Below are positions 1-6,180 of a stretch of 14,494 bases of DNA, one piece after another. How positions within the stretch are numbered: position 1 is the first letter of the stretch; each line of letters starts with the position of its first letter. The stretch lies in NCBI GenBank assembly GCA_937927875.1, contig CALEYV010000058.1:1-14494 (forward strand). The letters are read 5' to 3'. The position numbers were made by a program, and so were the translations under genes. The notes under the pieces were generated by a model. The model made no database searches and was not told the DNA's origin. It worked only from the letters and a program-made list of their open reading frames with translations. The DNA comes from an uncultured Actinomycetes bacterium. Lineage in GTDB: Bacteria; Actinomycetota; Acidimicrobiia; IMCC26256; PALSA-555.

Positions 1-386
1 ATTGCGCCGCCGGGCGTCGCCGAGCCGCCCGCCCCACCGCCGTTGACGCCACCCGCCGGCGTCGCGGTCGCGGACTCATCGCTGGTGCTGGCCCCCTGGC
101 CGCCGACGTTGATCCCGAGCTGCTCGCCCGGCGTGACGGGCACCGACCCGCCCTCTCGGCCGCCGAGCCCACCCTGGTTGACGAACGGGCCGATGGTCAC
201 GCTCCCGCCCTGCGCGCCGTTCGCCGTGACGCTGACGGAGCACACCCCCGTCGGGACGGTGAACGTCGAGGAACCAGGCGACCCGAAGTTGGCGGTGTCG
301 GCGCCGGCCGACGGCAGGGCCGCGAAGCCTCCGGCCAGCCCGAGGACACCGAGCACGACCCCGATCGTGACCCGTCGAACGTGCAT
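1..386 (-). CDS. Exported glycine-rich protein, 3' end beyond the window
   Basis: The frame opens at an ATG (386-384) and stays open to the window edge, giving about 128 visible residues; the C-terminus is missing. The first ~30 residues are a signal peptide: short basic start (MHVRRV), a hydrophobic run, then an Ala-rich cleavage region (PSAGADTANF). The mature start, FGSPGSSTFTVPTGVCSVSVTANGAQGG, is the beginning of the glycine-rich beta domain found in many surface or secreted proteins, in which a TFTVPxGV strand precedes a GAQGG-type repeat region. The remainder is rich in Gly, Ser, Thr and Ala. A run of six G on the coding strand (397-392), five bases before the ATG, serves as ribosome binding site and supports this start. 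The gene is divergent from the one at 549. The role is probably structural or adhesive, but no specific function can be named. A longer minus-strand frame at 426-76 is an overlapping shadow. Confidence 0.72.
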   Translation of the reverse strand, partial: MHVRRVTIGVVLGVLGLAGGFAALPSAGADTANFGSPGSSTFTVPTGVCSVSVTANGAQGGSVTIGPFVNQGGLGGREGGSVPVTPGEQLGINVGGQGASTSDESATATPAGGVNGGGAGGSATPGGA

Positions 387-391
387 AGTCG

Positions 392-397
392 CCCCCC
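392..397 (-). promoter_or_regulatory. Shine-Dalgarno-like G run deciding the start of the glycine-rich protein
   Basis: Six consecutive G residues on the minus strand lie five bases upstream of the ATG at 386. This supports 386 rather than the out-of-frame ATG at 399 as the real start. Confidence 0.5.
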
Positions 398-548
398 ATC
401 GTTCGGCGCGGCGGCCCGCCCGCCACGGCGGGATATTAGACAGCGCGCGAACTGCGGCCCGCCTCGACGGGGCGGTCGAACCAGTCGTCGGTACAGTCGA
501 GACGCGGGGCGGCGGCGACGTCGAGTCGTCCGCCCGCCCCGATCGCCC

Positions 549-1409
549 GTGACTGCCGCCGCCACTCCCCCCTCGCCGCTGCGCCGCGCCGGGCGGACGG
601 CGACGCGACGCCGACGCCGACGCCTCCAGCTGCTCGTTGCGGGTGCGCTGGCGGTCGCGCTCGGCGGCGCGCTGGGGCTCAAGCTCCTGCTGACGCCCTC
701 ACCGTCCGAGCCCCTGGGCTGCACGACCGTCGGGACGACCTACGCGCTCGACTTCGAGCAGGCGTCGAACGCCACGACGATCACGGCGGTCGGCAAGCGC
801 CTCGGGCTGCCGGATCACGCGGTCACGATCGCCCTCGCGACCGCTCTGCAGGAATCGCGGCTCCACAACCTGCCGTACGGGGACCGCGACTCGCGCGGCG
901 TGTTCCAGCAGCGGCCGTCGCAGGGGTGGGGCACCGAGGCGCAGGTGATGACGCCCCGGTATGCAGCGGCGGCGTTCTTCCAGCATCTGGTCGTGGTGCC
1001 GGGCTGGCCGACGCTGCCGGTCACGGTGGCCGCGCAGCGGGTGCAGCGCAGCGGATCGCCGAACGCGTACGCGCAGTGGGAGGCGGTCGCCCGGGCGCTG
1101 GCGCGGGCGACGACCGGCGAGGTGGCGGCCGGCTTCAGCTGCCGCGTGCCGGACCCGCCCAAGAGCACCGCGACGGCGACCCTGGCCCAGACGATGACCC
1201 TGGAGCTCGGTGACGCGTCCATCGGCGTCCCGGTCACCGTTCCCCAAGGCTGGACCGTCTCGTCGTGGCTGGTGGGCCACGCCAACCAGTTCGGCATCAC
1301 CTCGGTCGCGTTCGGGGGCGAGCAGTGGACCTCGGCCGGGGGCGCCTGGCAGGCGGACACCAGCCCGACCGCCGGCGTCCGCATCACCCGCGCCCGCTCC
1401 GCCCACTAG
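549..1409 (+). CDS. Secreted or membrane-anchored protein with lysozyme-like QES motif (actinobacterial family often labelled 'heavy metal transporter')
   Basis: 286 residues from GTG 549. No other ATG, GTG or TTG lies in the nearby stretch of this frame, and upstream codons run into the divergent neighbour. A very basic N-terminus (residues 12-25) precedes one hydrophobic segment (about 27-48), so the protein is exported or anchored by its N-terminus. The core has ALATALQESRLHNL (E102), YGDRDSRGVFQQRPSQGWG (110-128) and AAQRVQRSGSPNAYAQWE (161-178). This pattern is conserved in an actinobacterial family whose common label 'heavy metal transporter' has no visible support: there is a single membrane segment and no metal-binding array. 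The QES plus GxFQQ arrangement resembles the catalytic Glu and the GlmQ-type motif of transglycosylase/lysozyme folds, so peptidoglycan binding or cleavage is my inference. C58 and C198 could form a disulphide. The C-terminal part (about 234-268) is a second conserved segment (GWTVSSWLVGHA, then a W-rich end). No clear ribosome binding site is seen. Confidence 0.8.
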   Translation: MTAAATPPSPLRRAGRTATRRRRRRLQLLVAGALAVALGGALGLKLLLTPSPSEPLGCTTVGTTYALDFEQASNATTITAVGKRLGLPDHAVTIALATALQESRLHNLPYGDRDSRGVFQQRPSQGWGTEAQVMTPRYAAAAFFQHLVVVPGWPTLPVTVAAQRVQRSGSPNAYAQWEAVARALARATTGEVAAGFSCRVPDPPKSTATATLAQTMTLELGDASIGVPVTVPQGWTVSSWLVGHANQFGITSVAFGGEQWTSAGGAWQADTSPTAGVRITRARSAH

Positions 1410-1416
1410 GACGAGA

Positions 1417-1430
1417 CGGCCGATCGGCCG
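1417..1430. repeat. 14-bp perfect palindrome between two genes
   Basis: CGGCCGATCGGCCG is its own reverse complement. It begins 8 bases after the stop of the preceding gene and lies 29 bases before the acetyltransferase start. As RNA it could fold as a 5-bp GC stem with a GATC loop, but there is no U-run after it. It could be a weak terminator, an operator, or chance at this GC content. Confidence 0.35.
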
Positions 1431-1459
1431 CCGGCTGGTCGCCCGTTACCGTCGCGAGC

Positions 1460-2044
1460 GTGCGTCTGCGGACCGCGCGCCTCTCGCTCCGTCCCCTCGA
1501 CGGATCGGACCTGGGGGTGATCGAGCGCATCAACACCGACCCCGAGCTGATGGCGCACATCCACCGCGGCGTGCCGCACAGCCGCGGCGAGTGCCGCGCC
1601 GACCTCGACCGGGGCCTGGTGACGTGGCGCGACTACGGCTACGGGACGTTCGTTGCCGAGCGCGCTGGCCAGCTGGTCGGGACCGTCGGCTTCGGGCGAC
1701 CCGACTGGTGCCCGTCCGCCCTGCCGGGCGTCGACATCGGCTGGACCATCGTGCAGGAGCACCAGCGCCACGGCTACGCGACCGAGGCCGGCGCCGCGCT
1801 GCTCAGCTGGTTCTTCGACGGCGGCCTCGGCGGTCGCGTCGTCGGGATCCACAACACCGACAACCCGCGCTCCGGCGCCGTGATGCGCCGGCTCGGGATG
1901 GTGTGGCTCCGCCAGCTCCGGCACCCCGCGCTCGGCTACCCGATCGAGCTCTGGGAGGCGGCGGCGGCGACGTGGCGGCCACCGACACGCGCCGACGGGT
2001 CAGCCGCGACGTCGGCCCGGCGCGCCGTCGACGACGGCCCGTAG
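1460..2044 (+). CDS. GNAT-family N-acetyltransferase, RimJ/RimL type
   Basis: 194 residues from GTG 1460 (MRLRTARLSLRPLDGSDL). Proteins of this subfamily typically begin with this 'ltTeRLtLRPl' segment, which is why I place the start here although the frame is open further upstream. Acetyl-CoA binding motif A is clear: IGWTIVQEHQRHGYATEA (about 93-110), with the Q/RxxGxA pyrophosphate loop at Q102-A107. Motif B follows as HNTDNPRSGAVMRRLGM (131-147), where Asn and Ser near the thiol site and the RLGM turn are typical. It should transfer an acetyl group from acetyl-CoA to an amine, in the cytoplasm; the acceptor (ribosomal protein N-terminus, other peptide or small molecule) cannot be read from sequence. 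The last ~25 residues are low complexity. The reductoisomerase-like gene begins 11 bases after the stop, so the two are probably co-transcribed. No strong ribosome binding site is visible. Confidence 0.88.
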   Translation: MRLRTARLSLRPLDGSDLGVIERINTDPELMAHIHRGVPHSRGECRADLDRGLVTWRDYGYGTFVAERAGQLVGTVGFGRPDWCPSALPGVDIGWTIVQEHQRHGYATEAGAALLSWFFDGGLGGRVVGIHNTDNPRSGAVMRRLGMVWLRQLRHPALGYPIELWEAAAATWRPPTRADGSAATSARRAVDDGP

Positions 2045-2055
2045 CATGCGCGGCC

Positions 2056-3030
2056 ATGGCGACGATCTTCCACGACGACGACGCTGACCTCGCCGTGCTG
2101 CGCGGCAGCACCGTGGCGGTGGTCGGCTACGGCAACCAGGGCCGGTCCTGGGCCCGCAACCTGCGCGACTCCGGCTTCGACGTGCAGGTGTGCGTGCGGG
2201 CCGACGCCAGCCGGGACCAGGCCGCCGCCGACGGGTTCGCGCCGGTCGACCTCGAGGCGGCCGGCGACGCCGACGTCGTGTGCGTGCTCGTCCCGGACGA
2301 CGTGATCCCGTCGCTGCCGCTGCGCCGGCCCGCCGACGGGCTCACCGTCGTCGCGAGCGGGTACACGCTCGCCTTCGGCCGGTTCGCGCCCGACGGCGAC
2401 CTCGGCATGGTCGCGCCCCGCATGCTCGGGCCCGAGGTGCGCCGCTGCTACGAGGAAGGCGTGGGGTTCATCACCGCGGTCGGCGTCGAGCGCGACGCGA
2501 CCGGCCGCGCCCGCGACCGGGTGCTGGCGGTCGCGAAGGCGATCGGCGGGCTGCGTCAGGGCGCCATCGAGCTGACGCCGACCCAGGAGGCGGTGCTCGA
2601 CCTGTCGGTCGAGCAGGCGCTCTCACCGGCGCTGACCCTGGTGAACAACGCCTTCGTCCAGATCATGGTCGAGCGCGGGATCCCCCTCGAGGCCGTCATC
2701 ACCGAGCTCGTGCTCTCGGGCGAGGTCGAGCGGACGATGCGTCTCGTCCGGGAGGGCGGCTACGCGGCGCAGTTCGAGTTCCACTCACCGACCAGCCAGT
2801 ACGGCCAGCTCACCCGCCGAGACGCGTACGCGTCGACCGACGTCGCCACGACCATGCGCGCCCTCGTCGACGACATCGAGTCGGGGCGGTTCGCCGACGA
2901 GTGGGACGCCGAGCGCGACGCCGGGTACCCGAAGCTCGTCTCGCTTCGCGAGCGCCACGCGGGGCCGGCCGTCCGCGAGTTCGAGGAGGCGTTGCGCCGC
3001 CAGCTCGGCGAGGGCGCGATCCAACGCTGA
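2056..3030 (+). CDS. Divergent ketol-acid reductoisomerase (IlvC-like) paralogue
   Basis: 324 residues from ATG 2056, close to the usual ~330 of class I ketol-acid reductoisomerases (KARI), which rearrange and reduce acetohydroxyacids in valine, leucine and isoleucine synthesis. The N-terminus (MATIFHDDDADLAVLRGSTVAVVGYGNQG, two blocks either side of residue 17) matches the KARI start and the Rossmann GYGxQG motif (24-29), followed by NLRDSG. The C-terminal helical domain keeps the first metal-ligand pair, D182 and E186 in LDLSVEQA, then an E-rich helix (E217, E223, E225), EGG (233-235) and SPTSQYG (244-250) where KARI has SNTAEYG. Oddities: the conserved His of AHGFNIHF is Ser101 (ASGYTLAF), and the Lys of APKGPGH is Arg122 (APRMLGPE). 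The fold and NAD(P)H use are therefore likely, but the classical reaction is doubtful. It may be a paralogue acting on another 2-hydroxy- or 2-keto acid. It sits 11 bases after the acetyltransferase and 62 before cobQ, with no other branched-chain amino acid gene nearby. Confidence 0.85.
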   Translation: MATIFHDDDADLAVLRGSTVAVVGYGNQGRSWARNLRDSGFDVQVCVRADASRDQAAADGFAPVDLEAAGDADVVCVLVPDDVIPSLPLRRPADGLTVVASGYTLAFGRFAPDGDLGMVAPRMLGPEVRRCYEEGVGFITAVGVERDATGRARDRVLAVAKAIGGLRQGAIELTPTQEAVLDLSVEQALSPALTLVNNAFVQIMVERGIPLEAVITELVLSGEVERTMRLVREGGYAAQFEFHSPTSQYGQLTRRDAYASTDVATTMRALVDDIESGRFADEWDAERDAGYPKLVSLRERHAGPAVREFEEALRRQLGEGAIQR

Positions 3031-3092
3031 CCCGACCGCGCGACGAGGTACCGGGCGCGTCGCCACGAGGAGCCAATCGGCCGCGCGCGCTC

Positions 3093-4544
3093 ATGGTGTG
3101 CGGCACCGGATCCGACGTCGGCAAGACCACGCTCGTCGCCGGCCTCGCCCGCCTCCTCACCCGCCGCGGCTTGACCGTCGCGCCGTTCAAGGCCCAGAAC
3201 ATGGCGTTGAACTCGGTCGTCACCGCGGCCGGTCACGAGATCAGCCGGGCCCAGGCGTTCCAGGCCGCCGCCGCCGGCGTGGAGGCCGAGGTGGCGATGA
3301 ACCCGGTGCTGCTGAAGCCGACCGGCGAGCAGACGTCCCAGGTCGTGGTCGCGGGTCGTCCGGTCGGCGAGATGACCGCGGCCGAGTACGAGCGCCACAA
3401 GCCGAAGCTCTTCCCCCTGGTGCTCGACGCGCTCGCCGACCTGCGAGCGCGCCACGACGTCGTCCTGCTCGAGGGTGCGGGCAGCCCGACCGAGATCAAC
3501 CTGCTCCACAACGACCTCGCCAACTTGCGGCTCGCCGAGGCGGCGGGGATCCCGGCGGTCGTGGTTGGCGACATCGACCGGGGCGGTGTGTTCGCCGCGC
3601 TGTACGGCACGGTGGCGCTGCTCCCCGACGCGCACCGGCGCCTGGTGCGGGCCTTCATCGTCAACAAGCTGCGCGGCGACCCGACGCTGCTCGGCGACGC
3701 CGGCGCCCAGCTTGAGGCCCGGTGCGGCGTGCCGACGATCGGGGTCGTGCCGTGGGTCGCTGCCCCGCCGCTCGACGGCGAGGATTCAGTCGGGCTGCTC
3801 GCCCGAAGCGGATCGCCGGCGTCGGCGGTCGCTGACGCGCTCGACGTCGCGGTGCTCGCGCTTCCCCGGCTCGCCAACTACACCGATCTCGACCCACTGT
3901 GGGTCGAGCCGGGCGTGCAGGTCCGCTTCGTCACCGACGCGGCCAGCTGGGGACGACCGGACCTGGTGATCGTGCCCGGCTCGAAGGCGACCGTCGACGA
4001 CCTCGGCTGGCTGCGGGCCCGGGGCCTCGCCGACTGCCTCGGGCGGCGCGACGCCACCGTGCTCGGGATCTGCGGCGGCTACCAGCTGCTCGGCGACCGG
4101 ATCGAGGACCCGGTGGAGTCGAAGGCCGGCGTCGTGGACGGCCTCGGGCTGCTCCCGGTCGAGACCCGCTTCGAGCTCGACAAGGTGACGCGCCGGCGCA
4201 CCGGCACCGCGCTCGGCCTCCCCGTCACCGGCTACCAGATCCACCACGGGCGGGTCCGACCCCGCGGCGGCGACCCGTTCGTCGTCCTCGACGACAACGG
4301 GGACGAAGTGGTCGACGGCGTCCGGTTCGGGGCGTGCCTCGGCACCACCCTGCACGGGGTGCTCGACGCCGACGAGTTCCGGGGCCGGCTCCTCGAGGAC
4401 GTCGCGGCGCGCTCGGGGAAGCGGTTCGTGCCGGCCGGCGTGTCGTTCGAGGGCGAGCGTCAGGCCCGGATCGACCACTTCGCCGACGTGCTCGGTGAGC
4501 ACCTCGACCTGGGGACGGTCGACCGGCTCCTCGCCGGCGGCTGA
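3093..4544 (+). CDS. cobQ: Cobyric acid synthase (glutamine-hydrolysing)
   Basis: 483 residues from ATG 3093; family members are usually 480-510. CobQ/CbiP amidates four side chains of adenosylcobyrinic acid a,c-diamide using glutamine and ATP, a late cytoplasmic step of cobalamin synthesis. The synthetase domain shows the P-loop GTGSDVGKT (4-12), FKAQNMALNSVVTAAGHEISRAQA in two adjoining blocks, MNPVLLKP, and the LLEGAGSPTEINL and VVVGDIDRGGVFA segments. The C-terminal class I glutamine amidotransferase domain has the nucleophile Cys327 in LGICGGYQLLG, the GYQIHHG block, and the catalytic His421 in GTTLHGVLDADEF. The start is uncertain: ATG 3093 falls inside the first beta-strand (ALMVCGT), and homologues have a few residues before it. 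An AGGAG at 3068-3072 lies too far upstream (20 bases), and no in-frame ATG, GTG or TTG sits at the right distance. A CTG at 3027, overlapping the preceding stop as CTGA, is the only other nearby candidate. It stops 10 bases from the convergent neighbour. Confidence 0.95.
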   Translation: MVCGTGSDVGKTTLVAGLARLLTRRGLTVAPFKAQNMALNSVVTAAGHEISRAQAFQAAAAGVEAEVAMNPVLLKPTGEQTSQVVVAGRPVGEMTAAEYERHKPKLFPLVLDALADLRARHDVVLLEGAGSPTEINLLHNDLANLRLAEAAGIPAVVVGDIDRGGVFAALYGTVALLPDAHRRLVRAFIVNKLRGDPTLLGDAGAQLEARCGVPTIGVVPWVAAPPLDGEDSVGLLARSGSPASAVADALDVAVLALPRLANYTDLDPLWVEPGVQVRFVTDAASWGRPDLVIVPGSKATVDDLGWLRARGLADCLGRRDATVLGICGGYQLLGDRIEDPVESKAGVVDGLGLLPVETRFELDKVTRRRTGTALGLPVTGYQIHHGRVRPRGGDPFVVLDDNGDEVVDGVRFGACLGTTLHGVLDADEFRGRLLEDVAARSGKRFVPAGVSFEGERQARIDHFADVLGEHLDLGTVDRLLAGG

Positions 4545-4554
4545 CGCGGCGGGC

Positions 4555-5379
4555 TCAGGGCCGCCAGGATTCGCGTCCGGCGTCGCGCAGCGTCATCCCC
4601 TGGCGCTCGAGCACGACCGCGAGCGCGACGAGCAGCGCCGGCCACCGGTCGTTCCAGCCTCCCGACCGGTCGATGCGGAGCTTGGCGCGCAGCGAGTCGG
4701 GAAGGTCCTTCGGCGGGAGCCCGATGACGTTGGCGGCGTGGTGGGCGCCGACCGAGTCGCAGCGCAAGCCGAGCCGGTGCGCCGCGAGCAGGAAGCAGGT
4801 CTCGAGCGAGGCCCGCTCGAACGCCGCGTTGTAGGTCCAGTTCGTGTAGCGGAAGGGCCGGGCGATCGCGATCGAGCCGAGCCCGAGCTTCCGCAGCGTC
4901 TCGGTAGTGCGCTCGGCGAACTCGCCGAACGTGTCGCGCGGCTCGAGCTGCCACAGCGGGGTGAGCTCCTCGACGAGGTCCATCCGGGGCTGGGCCGGCG
5001 GCTCGACGACCGCGAGGTGCGCGACCCCGTCGGTGATGCTCACGCCGAGCACGCCCGGCTGCAGCATCCGATCGGTGGCCTCGACCGGCTCGGCCGGCTC
5101 GGGCGGCTGGGCCGGCTCCTCGGGGGTCACGAGGACCGGCTGCACGGCCGGGGTCGAGTGCGGAGCGGCGGGCGTCTGGGGCCGCAGGATCCGGACGCCG
5201 GACTGCTGCTCGGGTGCGGGCCCCTGCTCGCGCTCGCCCTCGGGCTCGGGCGCCGGCCGCGGTCCCGAGCGGCGCAGCCCCGGGTGCTCGATCGGCGGGG
5301 GCGGGTCGGCGCGGCGCGTGCGACCAGGGTCACCCCAGAAGTCGTCCGGTTCGTGCTCTCGCCGCTGGTGCGGTCGCAT
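4555..5379 (-). CDS. Protein of unknown function: proline-rich N-terminus, possible RNase H-like C-terminal domain
   Basis: 274 residues from ATG 5379, chosen because GGAG stands five bases upstream; an in-frame ATG at 5454 would add 25 unlikely residues. I do not recognise the family with certainty. Residues 1-100 are low complexity, rich in Pro, Glu, Arg and Gln, and probably disordered. Residues 109-260 look globular. They run strand (GVLGVSITDG), strand (VAHLAVVE), helix (FGEFAERTTETLRKLG), strand (SIAIARP), helix (AFERASLETCFLLAAHRLG), strand (CDSVGA), then a final helix WNDRWPALLVALAVVLERQ. This order, and a last helix like the 'DAlalAl' helix of RuvC-type folds, suggests an RNase H-like domain. 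D117 and D244 are the only acidic residues near expected catalytic positions, so nuclease activity is not established. No signal peptide or membrane segment is seen. It is divergent from the NlpC/P60 gene and convergent with cobQ. Confidence 0.78.
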   Translation of the reverse strand: MRPHQRREHEPDDFWGDPGRTRRADPPPPIEHPGLRRSGPRPAPEPEGEREQGPAPEQQSGVRILRPQTPAAPHSTPAVQPVLVTPEEPAQPPEPAEPVEATDRMLQPGVLGVSITDGVAHLAVVEPPAQPRMDLVEELTPLWQLEPRDTFGEFAERTTETLRKLGLGSIAIARPFRYTNWTYNAAFERASLETCFLLAAHRLGLRCDSVGAHHAANVIGLPPKDLPDSLRAKLRIDRSGGWNDRWPALLVALAVVLERQGMTLRDAGRESWRP

Positions 5380-5384
5380 CGTCA

Positions 5385-5388
5385 CTCC
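5385..5388 (-). promoter_or_regulatory. Ribosome binding site fixing the start at 5379
   Basis: GGAG on the minus strand is separated by five bases from ATG 5379. No comparable motif precedes the upstream in-frame ATG at 5454, so 5379 is preferred. Confidence 0.55.
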
Positions 5389-5420
5389 ACAACGCGAGCG
5401 ACGCCGTGCGTCGCCCACGA

Positions 5421-5580
5421 TCGCCAGCCGGGAGATACCCGGGTGCGCAAGCAACGGTAACGGGCCGGCGACCGCCGGTCACCAGCGTCGCCGCGAGGCC
5501 TGTCCTCGCAACGGCTCCCGACACCCCTCAGGTCGGCGCGCGACGATGTCGATAGTGGGGGCTCGCTCGCAATCGCGAGG
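5421..5580 (+). promoter_or_regulatory. Hairpin-rich leader upstream of the NlpC/P60 hydrolase
   Basis: The divergent intergenic space holds three short perfect inverted repeats in a row: CCGGG/CCCGG (5428-5432 with 5438-5442, loop agata), CCGGC/GCCGG (5465-5469 with 5474-5478, loop gacc) and GCGAGG/CCTCGC (5493-5498 with 5504-5509, loop cctgt). Between the first two lies an unpaired-looking stretch with GCGCAAGCAACGGTAACGG. Actinobacterial wall-hydrolase genes often carry c-di-AMP (ydaO) riboswitches, but I cannot match that motif's conserved blocks here. I call only a structured leader of unknown ligand. The promoter is not identified. Confidence 0.35.
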
Positions 5581-5589
5581 GTGGTAGCG

Positions 5590-6114
5590 GTGGTCGAATC
5601 GGGAATCGAGGACAGGGCGTCGCGCCGCGACGGCCGCACGAAGCGGCGGGCGCGGGCGCGGCTGGCCGCGGTCGGGCTCGGCGTCGCGCTCAGCGCGGCC
5701 GCGTGCCTCCCCTCGCTCGCCGGCCCGGGGCTCACGAACCCGCCCGGGCCGCCACCGCCGCCGGCGCCTGGCGTCAGCGCCGCGCTCACGTACGCGGCGG
5801 CCCAGCTCGGCAAGCCGTACTGCTACGCGGGTGCGGGCCCCAGCTGCTTCGACTGCTCGGGACTGACGATGCGGGCGTGGGGCGCGGGCGGGATCGTCCT
5901 GCCCCACTTCTCCGGCGCGCAGTTCTCGATGTTCCGCCGGGTGCCGATGAGCCAGCTGCTGCCTGGCGACCTGGTGTTCCCGCCCGATCCGAACCAGCAC
6001 GTGGGTCTCTACATCGGGTCCGGGCTGCTGATCCATGCCACCACGCCGGGGGACGTCGTGCGCGTCGCGACGCTCGGCGAGATCGGGATCACCCTCGCCG
6101 TACGGCCGCAGTGA
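5590..6114 (+). CDS. Exported NlpC/P60 peptidoglycan endopeptidase
   Basis: 174 residues from GTG 5590; GTG 5581 in the same frame gives 177. I prefer 5590 because the GAGG at 5577-5580 abuts 5581 but is nine bases from 5590. (Numbers below count from 5581.) A basic N-terminus and hydrophobic stretch (about 27-41) end in SAAAC, so this is a signal peptide, possibly a lipoprotein signal with Cys42, though Ala rather than Leu at -3 makes that uncertain. A proline-rich linker (53-63) leads to the NlpC/P60 domain: GKPYCYAGAGPSCFDCSGLT with nucleophile Cys92, LLPGDLVF (126-133), QHVGLYIG with His140, and LIHATTPG with His152 as third polar residue. The family cuts the D-Glu/meso-diaminopimelate bond in peptidoglycan stem peptides. 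Here the catalytic domain is close to the C-terminus, with no separate wall-binding domain, so it is a minimal hydrolase acting outside the membrane. Extra cysteines (81, 89) beside the nucleophile are unusual. Confidence 0.92.
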   Translation: MVESGIEDRASRRDGRTKRRARARLAAVGLGVALSAAACLPSLAGPGLTNPPGPPPPPAPGVSAALTYAAAQLGKPYCYAGAGPSCFDCSGLTMRAWGAGGIVLPHFSGAQFSMFRRVPMSQLLPGDLVFPPDPNQHVGLYIGSGLLIHATTPGDVVRVATLGEIGITLAVRPQ

Positions 6115-6117
6115 CTC

Positions 6118-6133
6118 GGCGCCGCACGGCGCC
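6118..6133 (+). terminator. GC hairpin just after the NlpC/P60 stop
   Basis: GGCGCC, loop GCAC, GGCGCC forms a perfect 6-bp stem starting four bases after the stop codon. No U-tract follows, so it may be a weak or factor-assisted terminator, or simply an mRNA-stabilising hairpin before the copper-protein gene. Confidence 0.35.
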
Positions 6134-6180
6134 ACCGGCCGTCACGGACGACCCCGGACCCGCGGGACCCGGGTGTTAGC

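Noticed and set aside
76..426. 116-codon minus-strand frame overlapping the glycine-rich gene
   Set aside because: Arg/Gly-rich shadow frame; the overlapping frame from 386 has a signal peptide, a glycine-rich domain and a G-run ribosome binding site.
433..439. Promoter -10 element (TATTAG / TAATAT) in the first divergent gap
   Set aside because: It is the only AT-rich patch there, but no matching -35 stands at 16-18 bases on either strand.
381..548. Upstream extension of the QES protein to ATG 381
   Set aside because: It overlaps the start of the divergent glycine-rich gene, and its product is Arg/Pro-rich and unlike family N-termini; GTG 549 gives a normal signal anchor.
3031..3092. Cobalamin riboswitch before cobQ
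   Set aside because: The gap is only 62 bases and has no GCCACTG-type B12 box; cobQ is probably read through from the upstream gene.
5421..5580. c-di-AMP (ydaO) riboswitch before the NlpC/P60 gene
   Set aside because: Gene context fits and short hairpins exist, but the conserved GGGGUGAA and CCCGACAGCU...CCUCG blocks are not visible, so no class is assigned.
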